Shown here piece after piece: positions 24,159 through 35,262 of a DNA stretch of 64,000 nt. Under the pieces are notes generated by a model that worked only from the letters and a program-made list of their open reading frames with translations, was not told where the DNA came from and did no database searches. The translations under genes and the position numbers were made by a program. Every line of letters starts with the position of its first letter. The first letter of the stretch is position 1. Source of the DNA: Eubacterium sp. 14-2 (GTDB lineage: Bacteria > Bacillota > Clostridia > Lachnospirales > Lachnospiraceae); the NCBI RefSeq assembly GCF_000403845.2, contig NZ_KE159567.1, positions 237,081-301,080 on the forward strand. Direction: 5' to 3'.

Positions 24159-25287
24159 TATCTATTTTGGGACTAATCTTCTTTATTTCTTTTGCACGTA
24201 GATTCTCTATAAAAGATGCGTAAATTTCAAAAAATTTCTGGACTTCTTCGATTAATTCATCTATATCTTCTTTTGCTGCTCTAGTTAAATCCCAAACAGC
24301 ACTCATTGCTTCATTCGATGCACTTTCAATACAATTCTCTAAATTGTCTTCATATGCCTCCATTGCATATTCATTTTGTAGTTTCTGGATTATATATTGT
24401 TCTGAATCGAACTCCGATAACTCAATTAGTGTATCAAATCCCCTTACTTCTTCAATTGTTAAATATAAAGCCATCAAATCTTCATATATATCATTTGCAA
24501 CATTTGTTTCATCTTCATTTCCATTAGTAATAGTATCAATCGCATCGTAAATGTTACGGGCGACCCTATGCGCCTCCTTTACAATTTGAACGACGTTATC
24601 CAAGGTCGATACTGTCAAGGTGGCTTCGTGTTCAACATAGTAATACCATTTGCCATCTATATCATCGTGTAACCTATAAACCTCTTCATACAATTCGTTT
24701 TTTATGTTATATATAGCTGAGAGTATCATACTTGCCTCAAGTAGAAGAGCTGTATAATCATATTCATAATATGGAATAGATGAGTTTTTAACGTCTGGTA
24801 GAACTTCAGCATTGATAAAATCAACAAAATCTTTATCTTTTGAAACAAATCCAAATTCTGTATTATTTGCACTTTCTTCTGAATAATTGGCTGACCCCAC
24901 ATAAACTATAGAATCGGTCATTATTATTTTCCCAAGATTAGAGAAATCAAAAAATACAGTAGAGTTAATGCCAAGACTTTCCGGTTTTAGCTTTGACAAA
25001 TATAAGTTTATCTTCTGTCTGGCTCTATCCCGAAAGGTATCACCATAGTATGTTTCCCACCTACTTGGAATATTTGTTATAACATTGATTACACAATGTT
25101 CACTTGCTTTCCTCAATGCGGAAACTAAAGCATTTTTCTTTTCAGATATATTATAGGTAATAATAGTAATCTCAGAAGCTTTTTCAAAATTATCTAAAAC
25201 TTCTTGATATCCTAATTCATTTTTTGAATATATAAATTTAGCATTTGCGGTAAGAAATTCTTTTTTCGTGCTATCGCCGCCCTTCAC
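24151..25287 (-). CDS. PLD-like protein with incomplete HKD motif
   Basis: The 378-residue protein has an N-terminal half resembling the PLDc_2 fold: ITIITYNISEKKNALVSALR, then K120-x4-D125-x5-GSANYS with E144, the usual K-x4-D-x6-GSxN-E pattern. The histidine expected two residues before the lysine is Leu118, and only one half-motif is present, so nuclease or lipase activity is doubtful. Residues 200-365 are acidic and helical (coiled-coil-like). It starts at GTG 25287 without a clear ribosome site, so the start is uncertain. It is cotranscribed with the kinase gene 107 bases downstream. Confidence 0.7.
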   Translation of the reverse strand: MKGGDSTKKEFLTANAKFIYSKNELGYQEVLDNFEKASEITIITYNISEKKNALVSALRKASEHCVINVITNIPSRWETYYGDTFRDRARQKINLYLSKLKPESLGINSTVFFDFSNLGKIIMTDSIVYVGSANYSEESANNTEFGFVSKDKDFVDFINAEVLPDVKNSSIPYYEYDYTALLLEASMILSAIYNIKNELYEEVYRLHDDIDGKWYYYVEHEATLTVSTLDNVVQIVKEAHRVARNIYDAIDTITNGNEDETNVANDIYEDLMALYLTIEEVRGFDTLIELSEFDSEQYIIQKLQNEYAMEAYEDNLENCIESASNEAMSAVWDLTRAAKEDIDELIEEVQKFFEIYASFIENLRAKEIKKISPKIDNT

Positions 25288-25539
25288 GGTTATCTATTTT
25301 GGGGTACAACTCTTTTGTGAATTATCAGATTTATCGCTGCTAAATCCTGATTTGTTACGTTGTCTTTCCATCATTATAGCACTCATCCATACAGAAATAA
25401 ATACCATCGCATATACACCATCTGTATTTTTTTGACAGCTTAATTTTTTTCTGCCTGTGGCAAAAAAGGAGCGGGTGCGTATGCAGGAAATCTAATTGCC
25501 TGGCAACTCTGGGCGTAACGATAAAAGGAGGGCTATCTT
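25288..25539. other. Divergent intergenic region of the cargo pair and methylase-helicase gene
   Basis: A minus-strand frame 25407-25294 could encode 37 residues (MVFISVWMSAIMMERQRNKS...) ending just before the PLD-like gene. It has no clear ribosome site, so I do not call it a gene. TATAAT on the minus strand near 25373-25378 may be the -10 of the PLD-kinase operon. AGGAGGGC precedes the plus-strand ATG at 25540. Confidence 0.35.
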
Positions 25540-28500
25540 ATGACTACAAAATTACAGAACTACATACAGCTTGCAGGACAGACTGCGGCACAGGTTACGA
25601 AAAATCCCCAGAACTGGGTTGGTTTCTTAAACACGGTATCTAATGTGTACCACTATACATTTCCAGACCAGTTGATGATTCATTCCCAGCGTCCAAAAGC
25701 TACGGCATGCGCCGAGTTTGACTTATGGACCAGGAGGATGAATCGGCATATCCGCCGTGGCTCAAAAGGCATTGGCCTCATTGCCATTAACCGTAACGGC
25801 TACCCTAAGATACGTTATGTCTTTGACATCGGGGATACGGAATTAAAGAGAAATTCGGCCAGCCTTTTCCAATGGCGGTACAAACAAGAATACCGTGGCA
25901 TTGTCACAAAGGCTCTGGAAGAACAGTTCGGCGTGTCCGGGGAGAAAGGCCTTGTGTATCAGCTTGAGATGATTGCCGTAAATATGGCAAACGGATACTG
26001 GAAGAACTATCATAAAGACATTATGTATGAGTGTGAAGGGAGCTTTTTGGAAGAGTTGGAAGAGCCGGAGGTCAGTGTGGAATTCCGGCTGACTGCTGTG
26101 GCAAGCATTTCCTATGTACTCCTTGCCAGATGCGGCTTTCAGCCAGAGAAATATCTAAAAAGCAAAGATTTTCAGTATATCCCAGACTTTAACACGCAAA
26201 GAATCATCAAGGTTCTCGGTGCTGCCGTAAGCGAATACAGCGAGCAGATGCTCAGAACGATTGCGGTCACTATCTATAACCACGAGCATCAGAAACTGGC
26301 GGTTCAGGATGTCCCCCAGCCTGTACAGCCAAAGGGCAGTGATAGTGATGTGCAGCCGTTAAAGGTTCCTGTACAGGAGTCTGATGAAACCAAAGCGGAT
26401 GCTGCTCAGGAAGATGCTACAAAGGAATCTGCTATTGTTGAAAACACTCAGGAAGATGCTACGAAAGAACTGAAGTCTACCACTACTGAAGACGTTCAGG
26501 AAGATACTGCAAAAGAGCCTGTCGCTGCTGAAGCAACAGATACAGAAAACAGTATCCATAATAATCCTGATGCTGAGCCAGTCAGACAGGAGCCACAACC
26601 TGCAAATTATCAGGTGGGCGATACCGTGTATTTGGAAGATACGGCCTACGAGATTACGAATATCGGCATGTATGATGTGCAGCTGCGTGACCCGTCGCAG
26701 CGATACCCAATCTTCCGCGTGGAAAGCAAAGACCGTTTGAATGATTTGCTACAGCATGATTCTCGCAACGCGAAGCAGCCCACACCGGATACAGAAGAGC
26801 CAGTTCCCACGCCAGATACAGAAGTCGTGCAGGACACATCCGACGCACAGGAAGTATCCGTTCCTGTACCCTGTAATTTCACAATCACAGATGACCGTCT
26901 GGGCGAGGGTGGACCGAAAACCAAGTTCCAAATGAATATAAAAGCCATCAGAACCCTCAAGCAAATCGAATCCGAAGGCCGCACTGCCACGTTTGATGAA
27001 CAGCAGATTTTATCTAAATATGTCGGCTGGGGCGGTGTCCCGGATGCATTCGAGCCGGACAAGACTGGCTGGGAAAAGGAATATCAGGAGCTTAAGGATA
27101 TACTGACATCGGAAGAATACACATCTGCCAAAGCATCTGTCCTGAATGCCCATTACACCAGCCCGGTTGTTATTAAGGCAATGTATCAGGCTGTCGGCAG
27201 TATAGGCTTTACATACGGCAATATTCTGGAGCCTGCCTGCGGCGTCGGAAACTTCTTCGGCTTATTGCCAGAAGAAATGTCCAAATCTAAGCTGTACGGC
27301 GTGGAGCTGGATGGCATCAGCGGACGCATTGCAAAGCTGCTGTACCCCAATGCCCGGATTGATATTACTGGCTATGAAAAGGCAGGCTTCCCGGATGATT
27401 TCTTTGACCTTGCCATTGGCAACGTGCCATTCGGGCAGTATCAGGTCAACGACCTGGAATACAACAAGCTGGGCTTTTCTATTCATAATTACTTCCTGGC
27501 TAAGTCCCTTGATAAAGTGCGTCCCGGCGGCATCCTGGCGTTTATCACCACCCGTTACACAATGGATTCCAAGGATACAGACGTAAGGGAATATCTGGCT
27601 ACAAAAGCGGACCTGCTTGGGGCTGTCCGTCTGCCTGACAACGCCTTTAAAGCGAACGCTAATACAGAAGTGGTGTCTGACATCCTGTTCTTACAGAAAC
27701 GCGATACCCCAGCAGACGAAATCCCAGATTGGGTACATACTGAAGAGAATACAGACGGATTCATTATCAATAATTATTTCCTCAATCATCCTGAAATGGT
27801 TCTGGGAATGCCTTCATCAGAAAGCACACAGTATGGCAGGCAGGATTATACAGTTGTTCCAATTCCCGGAGCCGACCTTGCCACACAGCTCCAAAAGGCA
27901 ATGGAATATATTCGTGGGACCTACCAGAAAGCCGTGCCTGCAGAGTCGGATAAAAGCACTCCGGCAGACACGCTCCCGGCTGACGACAGCGTGAAGAACT
28001 ATTCTTTCACTCTGGTAGACGGTGAAGTGTACTACCGTGAGAATTCTATGATGAAGAAAGCCGAGCTGAACGCAACAGCCGAGAAACGTGTCAAAGGCAT
28101 GATAAAACTGCGTGACTGCGTACAAAAGTTAATTGCCCTGCAGATGGATGAATATATACCGGATAGTGCCATTAAGGCAGGTCAGGCAGAGTTAAACCAG
28201 TTATACGATGCTTACACTCATAAATACGGCCTGATTAACAGCCGTGCGAACCGTCTGGCGTTTGAGCGGGATTCAAGCTATTATCTGCTCTGCTCCTTGG
28301 AAATCTTGGATGAAGACGGCAGGCTGGAACGCAAAGCGGATATGTTCACGAAACGCACTATCAAACAGCATAAGACAATCACCAGCGTAGACAAGGCATC
28401 GGAAGCTCTGGTTGTATCCATTGGAGAACGCGCCAAAGTGGATTTGCTGTTTATGTCACAGCTGACCGGAAAAAGTGAATCCGAGCTGATTCGGGAATTA

Positions 28501-31500
28501 CAGGGCGTAATCTATAAAGACCCAATCAACGGAAAATGGCAGACCGCAGACGAATATTTATCTGGCAATGTCCGAAGAAAGCTGCGTCAGGCACAGAAAG
28601 CGGCAATAAAAGACCCGGCATATCAAATCAATGTCAAAGCCTTAAAAGCTGCACAGCCAAAAGACCTTGACGCATCTGAGATTGAAGTACGTCTGGGTGC
28701 GACATGGATTGACAAAAACTATATCTAGCAGTTTATGTACGAAACCCTGAATACGCCTATGTATTTGCGGAACAGAATCACAGTAAATTATTCAGCGTTT
28801 ACGGCGGAATGGTGCATTGCCAATAAGAACGCCGCCCCATACAACGACGTTGCAGCATACACGACATACGGGACTGACAGGGCAAATGCCTATCGTATCC
28901 TCGAAGATTCCTTGAATCTGCGTGACGTGCGCATTTACGATACGGTTGAAGACGCAGACGGAAAGGAAAAACGCGTCCTGAACGCAAAACAGACAACCCT
29001 TGCCCAGCAGAAACAGCAGGCTTTAAAAGATGCATTCAAAGACTGGATATTCAAGGAGCCGGAACGCCGTCAGACGCTTGTCCATCACTATAACGAAACC
29101 ATGAACAATACCCGCCCTCGCGAATATGACGGCTCCCATATCGTATTCTCAGGCATCAACCCGGAAATAAAACTCCAGCCCCATCAGGTCAATGCGATTG
29201 CACATGTGCTGTATGGCGGGAATACCCTGCTTGCGCATGAAGTGGGGGCTGGGAAAACATTCGAGATGATTGCCGCCGCTATGGAATCGAAGCGTCTGGG
29301 CCTATGCCATAAGTCAATATTCGTCGTCCCGAATCATCTTACAGAGCAGACTGCGGCTGAATTCTTAAGGCTGTACCCAGCTGCGAATATTCTGGTCACA
29401 ACTAAAAAGGATTTTGAAACCCGTAACCGTAAGAAATTCTGCGCCCGTATAGCCACCAGCGACATTGATGCAGTCATCATCGGGCACAGCCAGTTTGAGC
29501 GTATCCCGGTAAGCATGGAACGCCAGGAACGCTTGATACGGGAACAGATTGACGAAATTACAGACGGCATCCGGGAAGTGAAAGCCAGCCATGGAGAACG
29601 CTTTACCGTTAAGCAGCTGGAGCGTACCAAGAAAAGCCTGGAAGTGCGGCTTGAAAAGTTACAGGCAAATGGACGCAAGGATGATGTGGTCACGTTTGAA
29701 GAACTCGGCGTTGACATGATGTTCGTGGACGAATCGGACCTGTACAAAAATTTGTTCTTATATACAAAAATGCGCAACGTGGCTGGCCTGTCTACGGCAG
29801 ACGCACAGAAATCAAGCGATATGTTTGCAAAATGCCGTTATCTGGATGAAACCACGGGCGGCAGGGGCATTGTGTTTGCTACTGGGACCCCTATCTCAAA
29901 CAGTATGACGGAAATGTACTCTATCCAGAGATACCTGCAATATGACCGTCTTCAGGAGATGGGCATGGGGCAGTTTGACAGCTGGGCATCCCGGTTTGGA
30001 GAAACCACCACCGCCCTGGAATTGGCTCCGGAAGGCACTGGATACAGGGCACGTACACGTTTTGCCAAGTTCTTCAACCTGCCGGAACTAATGAATATGT
30101 TCAAAGAAATTGCGGACATCAAGACCGCAGACCAGCTTAACCTGCCCACGCCGGAAGTGGAATACCATAATATCGTATCAGAGCCAACAGAGTTTCAGCA
30201 GGCTATGGTAAAGGAACTGTCCAAACGCGCAGAGAAAGTCCACGGCGGAATCGACCCGCATATTGATAACATGTTGCGCATCACATCAGACGGGCGGAAG
30301 CTGGGGCTTGACCAAAGAATTATTAACCCCATGCTGCCGGACGGGCCGGAAACGAAAGTGAATAAATGCGTGGCAAATATTTTAAAGATATGGAAAGAAG
30401 GTGATTCAGAAAAATTAACGCAGCTGGTATTCTGCGACATTGCGACGCCATCTGGAAAAGCATCAAGTGACGGTTCTAAAGATGCTCCGTTTACAAATAT
30501 CTATGACGACATCCGAAGAAAACTGATTTCTGGCGGCATGGCTCCGGAACAGGTTGCCTTTATACATAGTGCCAAGACCGACATACAAAAGAAAGAGCTG
30601 TTCGCAAAAGTCCGCTCCGGGCAGGTGCGTGTCTTAATCGGTTCTACCCAGAAAATGGGTGCCGGGACCAACGTGCAGGACAGGCTTATCGCATTACATG
30701 ATTTGGATTGCCCCTGGCGCCCTCGTGACTTGATTCAAAGAAAAGGCAGAATCGAACGCAGGGGCAACCGGAACCCGAAAGTGCATGTTTTCAGATACGT
30801 TACAAACGCAACATTCGACGCATACCTCTGGCAAACCGTGGAGAATAAGCAGAAGTTTATCTCTCAGATTATGACCAGCAAATCCCCTGTACGAAGCTGT
30901 GAAGATGTGGACGAAGCTACGCTCTCATTCGCTGAGATAAAAGCATTGTGCGCTGGCGACCCGCGCATTAAAGAACGTATGGATTTGGACGTGGAAGTGT
31001 CGCGTTTGAAGATTATGAAAGCCGACCACCAGAGCAAACAATACCGTCTGGAAGACAATGTGTTAAAACATTTCCCGGAGCAGATTCAACAAGCGCAAGG
31101 CTTTATTGCTGGCTTAACAGACGATATCCAGACATTAAGCCAGCACCCTCACTCCGCAGAAGGATTCGCCGGAATGGAGATACTGGGCGCAGCCTATACA
31201 GACAAGACGGATGCTGGGACAGCCCTGATGGATGCCATACAGGATGTGACAAGTGAAGAGCCAGTGATTATTGGCAGTTACCGGGGATTTGGCTTATACG
31301 TCAAATTCACCGGATTCACCCACAAACTGAGCCTGAAAGGAGCCATTGCCTACAATGTTGAGTTGGGAACGGATGCTCGCGGCAATCTGGTACGAATTGA
31401 TAATGCACTGGATAAAATACCGGAACGTCTGGCAGATTATGAAACAACTCTGGCAAACCTGCTCCAGCAGCAGGAAGCGGCTAAATCAGAAATCAATAAG

Positions 31501-31605
31501 CCGTTCCAGTACGAAGAAGAGCTGCGCGTTAAGTCCGCACGTCTGGCAGAGCTGGATTCAGAGCTTAACATTGGCGGCGTATCCCAATCCGGGAGTGCAG
31601 CGTAA
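25540..31605 (+). pseudogene. Giant N6-adenine methylase / SNF2 helicase fusion, split by an in-frame amber codon
   Basis: This is the large DNA-methylase/helicase of Tn1549-like elements (about 2,020 codons). The first part has an N-terminal ArdC-like region, an acidic repeat linker (about 270-420) and methylase motifs NILEPACGVGNFFG and NVPFGQY (an NPPY-like motif). After TAG at 28726-28728 the same frame continues for 957 codons. This second part has helicase motifs LLAHEVGAGKTFEMIAAAME, MMFVDESDLYKN (DEAD-like), FATGTPISNSMTEMY and the motif VI block IQRKGRIERRGN. Flanking residues DKNYI and QFMYETLNTP join smoothly if the TAG replaces a CAG, and Q-Q-F is expected. Either it is inactivated or yields two polypeptides. 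Confidence 0.85.
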
Positions 31606-31703
31606 TATTATGCTTTATGGACATCAATAGCCCCCCATTTGGGGGCTGCGGGTGCCTTAATAATAATATTCTGCCAGAGTGCAGGCAGGGAATGGAGATT
31701 CAT

Positions 31704-31985
31704 ATGGAAAGGAAATTAAAGATTTTAAAAGCTGTCCTTCTGCTCCGTCGGGTAAACCGATACCAGAGCAAAGAAGAACAGATTGCAGAAGCTGAAAAGC
31801 ATTATACAGACAAACAGCTTGATGAATGGATTGAAATGCTGAAACATCCGGAAGATGAGCCAGAGTTCGATGAGGAGCCTGAATATCACAACGGAGAAAT
31901 ACAGCATTCATCCTGTACAGAGCGTGATTATTCCCCAAGCAATCCGTGGGACGCGCCCGGAATGTCTGTCAAGGATTTCATTTAA
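31704..31985 (+). CDS. Small hypothetical element protein, about 93 residues
   Basis: The start at 31704 has GGAG six bases upstream; an in-frame ATG at 31692 is the alternative. The N-terminus is basic and hydrophobic (MERKLKILKAVLLLRRVNRY), the rest acidic, with EEQIAEAEKHYTDKQLDEWI, ending SNPWDAPGMSVKDFI. A GC-rich hairpin (31628-31649) separates it from the methylase-helicase gene. It is an element gene of unknown role in the run to PcfK/PcfJ. Confidence 0.6.
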   Translation: MERKLKILKAVLLLRRVNRYQSKEEQIAEAEKHYTDKQLDEWIEMLKHPEDEPEFDEEPEYHNGEIQHSSCTERDYSPSNPWDAPGMSVKDFI

Positions 31986-32021
31986 CTAATCAACACACCA
32001 ATACGAGGAGGTATTTATTAT

Positions 32022-33068
32022 ATGAGCTATTCTACTAATATGGCTGGACTGGATTTATTCACGGTGCCATTCTGCAACACACAGGTTTCCAGAACGGCTG
32101 CGGCATCCCGTCCGCAACAGCCTAAAACTAAAACTTCACAGCCTAAATCTGCTGTTTCTCCGTCACAACAGGCAAAATCAGCAGTAACCCAGTCACAGCC
32201 TGTAAAGCCAAAAGCTCCGGCAATCCAGGCACAGCAGCCTGACATTCAGCATAAGTCTGTCCCAGAGAAAAAGGCTCCTACTGTACAGACGGGACAGGAT
32301 AAATCCCCGGAGCCGGAAAAGAAATCACAAGCAGAAGCACAGGCTCCTGCAAAAGAACTGCCATCTGCACAGGCACAATCAGAACCACCTGCAAAGGAAC
32401 TGACAATGGATATGTCTGACCGCACTATCCCAGCAGGAAAGCCTTTGGATGCATCAGAAGATGCTAAGAGAAAGGCTCATGAAGAAGCTGAGGCAAAACG
32501 CAGGGCAGAGTGGGAAGCCAAACAGCTTGCGAAAAAGCAGGGAAGGGAAGCTGCCCTTGAGAAAATTAAGAGCATGAGCGACGCTGACATAGTATCCGCA
32601 TCCACAGAACGTGTCCGTGTAGATACAGAAAAACTCACCCGTCGGAACATGAAGGAATGTGTTTCTGAGCATATACAGACCCTGTGCCGCAAAGACCCTT
32701 CATTTGCCCGGCAGACTATGAATCCGAACAAATCTATGATTCATTGTTTCCATTATATCAACCGCATGGCAAAAGATTATCTCCAACAGGAAATGAAAGA
32801 TAATGACATCCAGCCGGAAAATGGAGTTTACGGCGGCGATGTCCCTGACGGTCTGTGTTACCAATGGGCAGAGGACTATTTCAATGACCCGGACGCACAG
32901 GAAGACCATGTGGAAGAAGAAAAGTTCACTCCACGTCCGTATGTCAATGCTGCATCCAAAGCCAAAGGGACTACAAAGTCTAAAAAAACAGCCAAAAAGG
33001 AAACAGAGAAAAAGCAGGAACCGAAGAAAAATGATTACCAGCAAATGAGCTTACCGGGGGTGTCTTAA
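32022..33068 (+). CDS. PcfK-like protein
   Basis: The 348-residue protein has a Pro/Gln/Lys/Ala-rich low-complexity stretch (about 25-150), a charged helix and a C-terminal domain. That domain reads MIHCFHYINRMAKDYLQQEM and GLCYQWAEDYFNDPD, the PcfK pattern found beside PcfJ in pCF10 and many ICEs. It ends QMSLPGVS. AGGAGG precedes the ATG. The next gene begins at the base after its stop. The precise role in conjugation is unknown; the same domain is sometimes annotated as AcrIIA9-like, which I would not claim. Confidence 0.75.
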   Translation: MSYSTNMAGLDLFTVPFCNTQVSRTAAASRPQQPKTKTSQPKSAVSPSQQAKSAVTQSQPVKPKAPAIQAQQPDIQHKSVPEKKAPTVQTGQDKSPEPEKKSQAEAQAPAKELPSAQAQSEPPAKELTMDMSDRTIPAGKPLDASEDAKRKAHEEAEAKRRAEWEAKQLAKKQGREAALEKIKSMSDADIVSASTERVRVDTEKLTRRNMKECVSEHIQTLCRKDPSFARQTMNPNKSMIHCFHYINRMAKDYLQQEMKDNDIQPENGVYGGDVPDGLCYQWAEDYFNDPDAQEDHVEEEKFTPRPYVNAASKAKGTTKSKKTAKKETEKKQEPKKNDYQQMSLPGVS

Positions 33069-35063
33069 ATGTTAAATAAAAGAGAATGCAGGAGATTCGC
33101 TGACCCTTGTTTAAAAATGAAAAAAGGCAGCGGGCTTCTCCATGCAGGGCAGATTGACTATATCATCCGCACGGCAGTAAAGATGATTGACCATCACAAA
33201 ACACTGATACTGTATGCCTATTCCCGCGCACAGGCTGCGCAGGGGAGCTTCCAGCCATGCTATACAGTCTTTCAAAGCAGGGACGACTTCATAACATTAA
33301 CCCGGAAGGAAAATGGCGGCACGGCATGGCGTACAGCGGCGTTCAATAATCTGGGATACAGCTGGGATTTTAAAGATAAGTGCGCTTTTTACTCTGCAGC
33401 GGATGAAACGCGCCTCTGCAAGTATTTTAAAAGCAGTCCTGGCAGTGGGTTCAAACCACTGCTCAAAGCACAGGCGGGCATACAGGAAAAGCGCAGACAG
33501 GAACGCCAGAGAATCCGTGAAAATACAATCATCAGCCGTATGTCTGGTGTGCCTACCTTGCCCCGTGGGCTGAAAGGCTGGATTCATAAATCCGTCATGC
33601 CTGCGTATTTTTACTATGATTATAAGCGTGGCGGAAAGGATGTTCCCGGTGTATGTTCCGCTTGTGGCAAAGAAATCCAGCTTTCCGGCGTAAGACATGG
33701 GAACAAAGCAGTTTGCCCACATTGCAGGCATGAGCTTATCATGAAGCCACGCTCCCGCCGTGGATGCTGTATGACGGACCGTGACACCTGCCAGGTCATC
33801 CAGAATGTCGGCAACGGCGAACTGGTGATACGGATTGTAAAAGTGTATTACACATACACAGATGACACGCCTGAAATAAATATTTACGAAAATGCCCGGC
33901 AGTTTATCCGGCAAAATGGCGGCGATGGAAAGATTGACTCTGAATGCTATTATTACCAGCATGGCAGCGGAATCCTGACGGACTGGAAGAAAGGAGAACG
34001 TCCGGCCCTGTTCAGCCAATGGCAGTGTAGTTTCGAGGCTGATACATGCGGTCATTTATACACCAGGAATCTTCCAGACGAACTAAACGGCACTGCATGG
34101 CAGTACTGCCCTATTGACGGCTATTACAGCCATTTCCGGGAACAGATGCAGTCGCTGCCATTTCTTGCCGCATATCTAAAGCACCCACGCATGGAGCATC
34201 TGGTGAAAACCGGATTCTATGAAATTGTAACAGACCTGGCATACCGCCATCATCCGGACTGTCTGGACGAAACAGAAAACCGGACACACCGGATACTGAA
34301 AGCAGCAGCCGAAGATGTGCAGTTCCTAAAGGAATTAAACGTAGATATATCTACGTTGCAGATATTCCAGAAATACAATGGATTAAAGGACAGGCAGCGG
34401 CTCCTTATCTGGCAGCTGGAACATGAAGTAAACCGGGACATCCTGCCAATCCTTGAGCATATGACGGTGCATAAGTTTATCCGGTATATGGAAAGCCAGT
34501 ACGGATTCCTGCGTTTGCGGAAAAATCCTCATGGCGTGCTGCGGTACGAGGAGATGCAGGATTTGGTGTCAGAGTACAGGGATTATCTGGATATGTGCCA
34601 TAAGCTGGGATACGACATGGAGAACAGCTTTGTCCTGTACCCGAAAGATTTACAGAAATCCCACGATAAAGCGGCCCGCCGGATAAAGCACAGGAAAGAC
34701 GCTAAAATAAAACGTGACTTTATCGCTGTATACCAGAAGCTTTCCGGGCGGCTGGATTTTGAGAAAGACGGTTTGAAAATCGTGTATCCTGATACGCCGG
34801 ATGATGTTATAAAAGAAGGGCATGCATTGCATCACTGCGTGGGCGGCTATGTGGAACGTGCGGCTAACAAAGAATGTGTCATACTGTTCCTGCGGAAAAG
34901 CTCTGACGAAGAAAAGCCATTTTATACGATTGAAGTCCGGGGACAAAAAGCGGTACAGGTACGGGGCACAGGAAACTGCAGCATGACGCCGGAAGTTGAG
35001 GCGTTTATCACAGCCTGGGAGCAGAGGGTGCTTAGCGCCCGGCTTCCGGCTGCTGCGGCATGA
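33069..35063 (+). CDS. PcfJ-like protein with zinc finger
   Basis: The 664-residue protein contains a CSACGKEIQLSG...CPHCR zinc ribbon (about 197-220), KPRSRRGCCMTDRDTC and a C-terminal PcfJ domain. The latter shows GHALHHCVGGYVERAANKEC and FYTIEVRGQKAVQVRGTGN. It pairs with PcfK immediately upstream. Full length; the start ATG lies at the base following the PcfK stop, with GGGGGTG as ribosome site. The biochemical function is unknown. Confidence 0.8.
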   Translation: MLNKRECRRFADPCLKMKKGSGLLHAGQIDYIIRTAVKMIDHHKTLILYAYSRAQAAQGSFQPCYTVFQSRDDFITLTRKENGGTAWRTAAFNNLGYSWDFKDKCAFYSAADETRLCKYFKSSPGSGFKPLLKAQAGIQEKRRQERQRIRENTIISRMSGVPTLPRGLKGWIHKSVMPAYFYYDYKRGGKDVPGVCSACGKEIQLSGVRHGNKAVCPHCRHELIMKPRSRRGCCMTDRDTCQVIQNVGNGELVIRIVKVYYTYTDDTPEINIYENARQFIRQNGGDGKIDSECYYYQHGSGILTDWKKGERPALFSQWQCSFEADTCGHLYTRNLPDELNGTAWQYCPIDGYYSHFREQMQSLPFLAAYLKHPRMEHLVKTGFYEIVTDLAYRHHPDCLDETENRTHRILKAAAEDVQFLKELNVDISTLQIFQKYNGLKDRQRLLIWQLEHEVNRDILPILEHMTVHKFIRYMESQYGFLRLRKNPHGVLRYEEMQDLVSEYRDYLDMCHKLGYDMENSFVLYPKDLQKSHDKAARRIKHRKDAKIKRDFIAVYQKLSGRLDFEKDGLKIVYPDTPDDVIKEGHALHHCVGGYVERAANKECVILFLRKSSDEEKPFYTIEVRGQKAVQVRGTGNCSMTPEVEAFITAWEQRVLSARLPAAAA

Positions 35064-35262
35064 TTCCGAATAATACCGCTTACAAAGTCGGTCAATGCTA
35101 AATTATATATAAATATAGTATGATTTTTCTGTAATTATCAAAGCCACACTATAAGAGATGCAAGATACCATAATGGCAGCTGATACAGAAATCAACTCTT
35201 TATGCGGCTGCCAAAACATGATATAATCAGAGTAAGGGAAGGCTGGAAAGGAGAGAATGCCA

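Noticed and set aside
32022-33068. Anti-CRISPR (AcrIIA9-like) call for the PcfK-like protein
   Set aside because: The placement next to PcfJ and the length fit PcfK; sequence alone does not support Cas9 inhibition.
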